Assembly: GCA_903906425.1 (NCBI GenBank)
Contig: CAIVKH010000317.1
Location: 1 to 43,214, forward strand
Length of the DNA stretch: 43,214 bases
Source of the DNA: an uncultured bacterium
GTDB lineage: Bacteria > Verrucomicrobiota > Kiritimatiellia > CAIVKH01
Reading direction: 5' to 3'
Of this stretch, positions 41,044-43,214 are shown piece after piece (position 1 is the stretch's first letter; the number at the start of each line of letters is the position of its first letter). Position numbers and translations under genes: made by a program. Below the pieces are notes generated by a model. The model made no database searches, was not told where the DNA came from, and worked only from the letters and a program-made list of their open reading frames with translations.

Positions 41044-41592
41044 ATGAAAAATTGGACGAAAACGAGAGCCTTCACGCTCATTGAACTGCTGGTGGTCATC
41101 GGCATCATCGGCATCCTCGCCGCCATCCTGCTGCCGGCCATCAAGGCCGCACTGGAAAAGGCCCACAAGGCCCAGGCGCAACACGAGGCCGCCGGTCTCG
41201 CCACCGCCATCAAGGCCTATTACAATGAATATAACAAATATCCCGTGACAGGTACGCAAGAAACGCCCTATGGCGGCGTAGGCGGTCACAATTCGGACAT
41301 CATCTCGGTGCTCACGGCCAGCAGCTCCAGCAGCCTCAACCCCCGGAATATTGCATTCCTTGAAATCTCCAGCACCAGCACGAATTCCACAGGCGACATG
41401 GTTGACCCGTGGGACGACTCACCCACCGTGGCGCATTCCTACTATATCGCCTTGGACTGCAACTACGATAACAACATAGACACCGGGTCCGCCTATGGAA
41501 CACTCAAAGGGCGCGGCGTCGCGGTGTGGTCCGCCGGCCCCGATGGCCAGAGCACGGCCACGACGCTCGGTGACAATATCACTTCATGGTGA
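41044..41592 (+). CDS. Pseudopilin (GspG-like) 2
   Basis: The 182-residue product has a short leader (MKNWTKTRA) followed by 'FTLIELLVVIGIIGILAAILLPAIKAAL'. The residue before the cleavage-site Phe is Ala rather than Gly, unusual for prepilin peptidase substrates. The region 'AGLATAIKAYYNEYNKYPVTG' and the end 'AVWSAGPDGQ' again match GspG-type pilins. It has a serine-rich loop in the middle. ATG 41044 is the start nearest the leader; upstream the frame has no prepilin features. Confidence 0.85.
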   Translation: MKNWTKTRAFTLIELLVVIGIIGILAAILLPAIKAALEKAHKAQAQHEAAGLATAIKAYYNEYNKYPVTGTQETPYGGVGGHNSDIISVLTASSSSSLNPRNIAFLEISSTSTNSTGDMVDPWDDSPTVAHSYYIALDCNYDNNIDTGSAYGTLKGRGVAVWSAGPDGQSTATTLGDNITSW

Positions 41593-41603
41593 AAAGGCAT
41601 GAC

Positions 41604-42251
41604 ATGATTTCGGCTCTGGACATAAAGAAGCGCGGCTTCACGCTGGTTGAGTTGCTAGTCGTCATGGGTATTATGGCGCTTCTGGTTCTCGTTGCCATGC
41701 CCATGTTCAGCGGCCTGACGCGCAGTTCCGGCATGAGCGGCGCGACCATGCAATTGCGCACCACCCTGTCCCTCGCCCGTCAGTGGGCGATAACTCATCG
41801 CGCCGTCACCTATGTCGTGTTCCCGACCGACCCGAATATTGAGTCCGACAAGGGTACGGGTGTTACATCGCGCATTCAACGATCCTATAATGTCTATACG
41901 GCCCAAGACGGATTCATTCGCGACTGGATCTATCTTCCAGATGGAATATTTTTCGATAAGAGGCCCACAACCAGCGGTGATAACGTTCTCAACTGGACTC
42001 CCTCCTCACCTTACAGTCCGGTGACGATAGCTTACCCTTTGAGCGATTCGACTAATCCTGTTCCCTGTCTGAGTTTCAGGCCCGATGGCTCCACCACCGG
42101 CGTCGGCGACATCTTCCGGCAGCCGCAAATCTACCTGACGGAAGGCACCCGGGACTTCAGCACCGGCACGATCCAATACAAGACCCCGGCGATGGTCAAC
42201 ATACTCCAGGCCTCCTCAACTGCCGGACAGATCAAGCTGACAAAGCAATGA
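41604..42251 (+). CDS. Pseudopilin (GspH-like)
   Basis: The 215-residue product has leader MISALDIKKRG and then 'FTLVELLVVMGIMALLVLVAMPMFSGL'. The downstream 'GATMQLRTTLSLARQWAITHRAVTYVVF' is the GspH/FimT pattern. ATG 41604 is preferred because AAAAGG lies 6 nt upstream; an in-frame ATG at 41586 overlaps the previous gene and would add six residues. Third gene of the pseudopilin cluster. Confidence 0.85.
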   Translation: MISALDIKKRGFTLVELLVVMGIMALLVLVAMPMFSGLTRSSGMSGATMQLRTTLSLARQWAITHRAVTYVVFPTDPNIESDKGTGVTSRIQRSYNVYTAQDGFIRDWIYLPDGIFFDKRPTTSGDNVLNWTPSSPYSPVTIAYPLSDSTNPVPCLSFRPDGSTTGVGDIFRQPQIYLTEGTRDFSTGTIQYKTPAMVNILQASSTAGQIKLTKQ

Positions 42252-42793
42252 GAACGATGAAACATAGTCGCCGCGGCTTCTCACTGGTTGAGGTGGCCCT
42301 TGCCCTGCTCATCGTCAGCGTCGGTCTCTTGGCCACGGTCGGGATGCTTCCCGGAGCGCTGGATAATAGCAAGAAAGCATCTGAGGACACGCAGCAGGCC
42401 CTGTTCGCGGACTATGTGCTTAACACGCTTCGCGCGCTCGCGGCGGCTACGAACCAGAACCCTTGGTCTAGTTTCACCACCGGGCCAGCAACTCCAATCC
42501 CTGTTGCGGCAAGCAGCATGTGGGATTCTCCAAATGGACTGGTCATAACTCCGGATGTCGTGGGCACGATCGGAACATACAAATGGAATCCAACCCCACT
42601 CCACTTTCGCGCAGCGGCAAACCCAAACATCGAGGAATTAGTCCTTGCTTATAGCCTGACCATAGAGCCAGTTGAGCCTTCGTCGGACAACATGCGGCGC
42701 GCCGTTCTGAGGACGCAGCTCAATTCACAAAACAATACTAACACCATGAAAGTTTTCTTTGCCGACATATACCGCGGGGACCTGCAGCCGTGA
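42248..42793 (+). CDS. Minor pseudopilin (GspI/PilV-like)
   Basis: The 181-residue product has leader MRTMKHSRRG and then 'FSLVEVALALLIVSVGLLATVGMLPGAL', typical of PilV/GspI minor pilins, with Glu at +5. The start overlaps the stop of the GspH-like gene (ATGA), giving tight coupling; an in-frame ATG at 42257 is a possible alternative. The tail is asparagine- and threonine-rich without a recognised domain. Codon use is noticeably less GC-biased than in most upstream genes. Confidence 0.82.
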   Translation: MRTMKHSRRGFSLVEVALALLIVSVGLLATVGMLPGALDNSKKASEDTQQALFADYVLNTLRALAAATNQNPWSSFTTGPATPIPVAASSMWDSPNGLVITPDVVGTIGTYKWNPTPLHFRAAANPNIEELVLAYSLTIEPVEPSSDNMRRAVLRTQLNSQNNTNTMKVFFADIYRGDLQP

Positions 42794-43214
42794 AAAGACA
42801 CACGCACCAGCGGTCGCGAGGAGGTTTCACGCTCATTGAGATCATGGCCGCTGTCGCGGTTCTGGCCATCATGATTGTCTTTCTTGCGAACGTTTTCAGC
42901 AACAGTTCAAAGATATGGAAACTCGGCAACAAACGTGTCGAGAGCAATAACAACGGACGGGCGGCCATTGAGTTCGTCGCGCACGAGATTTCCTCGGCCA
43001 TTGTCAATGGCCAGTTGATGCTTCAGGTGATTAATTCTGGCAGTGCCGGGGGCGACAGCCTCGCGCTTGTCTCAAGTTCGGGAACGCCACAGGATTTTAC
43101 GGCAAGAAACTTCATCGGGAGACAGATCAAGCTGGACGCATTCAAGGTGATCCCATCGGGAGGCGCATCCGTCCCAGGCACATTCAGCCTGGTGATGCAC
43201 AACCGGGATACTCC
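42790..43214 (+). CDS. Minor pseudopilin (GspJ/PilW-like), cut by window end
   Basis: GTG 42790 overlaps the previous stop and opens a frame that stays open to the last base, at least 141 codons. Leader KRHTHQRSRGG is followed by 'FTLIEIMAAVAVLAIMIVFLANVFSNS', a class III signal with Glu at +5. The next part 'RAAIEFVAHEISSAIVNGQ' resembles the GspJ/PilW 'R..l..l..dl..a' region. It completes a G-G-H-I-J order expected for a pseudopilus. The C-terminus is missing. Confidence 0.8.
   Translation, partial: MKRHTHQRSRGGFTLIEIMAAVAVLAIMIVFLANVFSNSSKIWKLGNKRVESNNNGRAAIEFVAHEISSAIVNGQLMLQVINSGSAGGDSLALVSSSGTPQDFTARNFIGRQIKLDAFKVIPSGGASVPGTFSLVMHNRDT

Overview
The window looks like a chromosome segment of a GC-rich Gram-negative bacterium, most likely Verrucomicrobiota or a near relative in the PVC superphylum. 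That assignment rests on gene content: a Gld-like ABC/DUF4340 cassette, a GH106 glycosidase, DUF5684, a PIN-PhoH fusion, a multi-pseudopilin cluster and a YezD protein inside a sulfate operon. It also rests on dense intergenic palindromic repeats that I associate from memory with Verrucomicrobia. No rRNA, tRNA, CRISPR array, transposase or prophage gene was seen.

Layout. 1-7093: end of an exported protein, then a sulfur-assimilation locus on the + strand (Rrf2 regulator, YezD, OprP-type porin, sulfate-binding protein, CysT, CysW, CysA, PiT permease). 7280-14131: housekeeping and envelope genes on both strands (SUMF1/FGE-type exported protein, HI0933-type flavoprotein, thioredoxin-like protein, AEC transporter, PHP histidinol-phosphatase, MDR reductase). 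14171-14563: a 41-bp tandem array that can fold into alternating hairpins. 14672-17185: cupin, YqeY, HtrA-like lipoprotein. 17219-22176: a four-gene ABC cassette (ATPase, permease, GldG-like, DUF4340). 22406-31498: AsmA-like protein, DUF5684, nucleotide-sugar dehydrogenase, glutamine amidotransferase, CorA, PIN-PhoH, RsmB-type methyltransferase. 31495-32304: a putative exported gluzincin. 32301-35720: a minus-strand operon (TonB-like protein, membrane zinc ribbon, hisD, hisC). 36016-39885: a 1289-residue GH106-type glycosidase. 40530-43214: five pseudopilin genes, the last cut by the window end, with visibly lower GC.

The strongest non-coding signal is a family of 36 copies of the 15-bp palindrome TTCCAATSATTGGAA in 14 clusters. 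There are no solitary copies, and 20 of 22 neighbouring copies within clusters are exactly 32 bp apart (the others 31 and 33). The 17-nt spacers share an A/T-edged, CG-rich core. Clusters lie at gene borders in co-directional, convergent and divergent settings, including inside the sulfate operon. One cluster (30214-30260) is flanked by a perfect 16-bp direct repeat carrying the start of the downstream gene. This is what an insertion with target duplication would leave, so the paired palindrome may be a small non-autonomous mobile element. A second repeat class is heptamer arrays, three of the four sharing an AAATC core, at gene ends and starts; one sits directly after the start codon of the HtrA-like gene. 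All positions, repeat counts and motif calls were made by eye; no database search was run.
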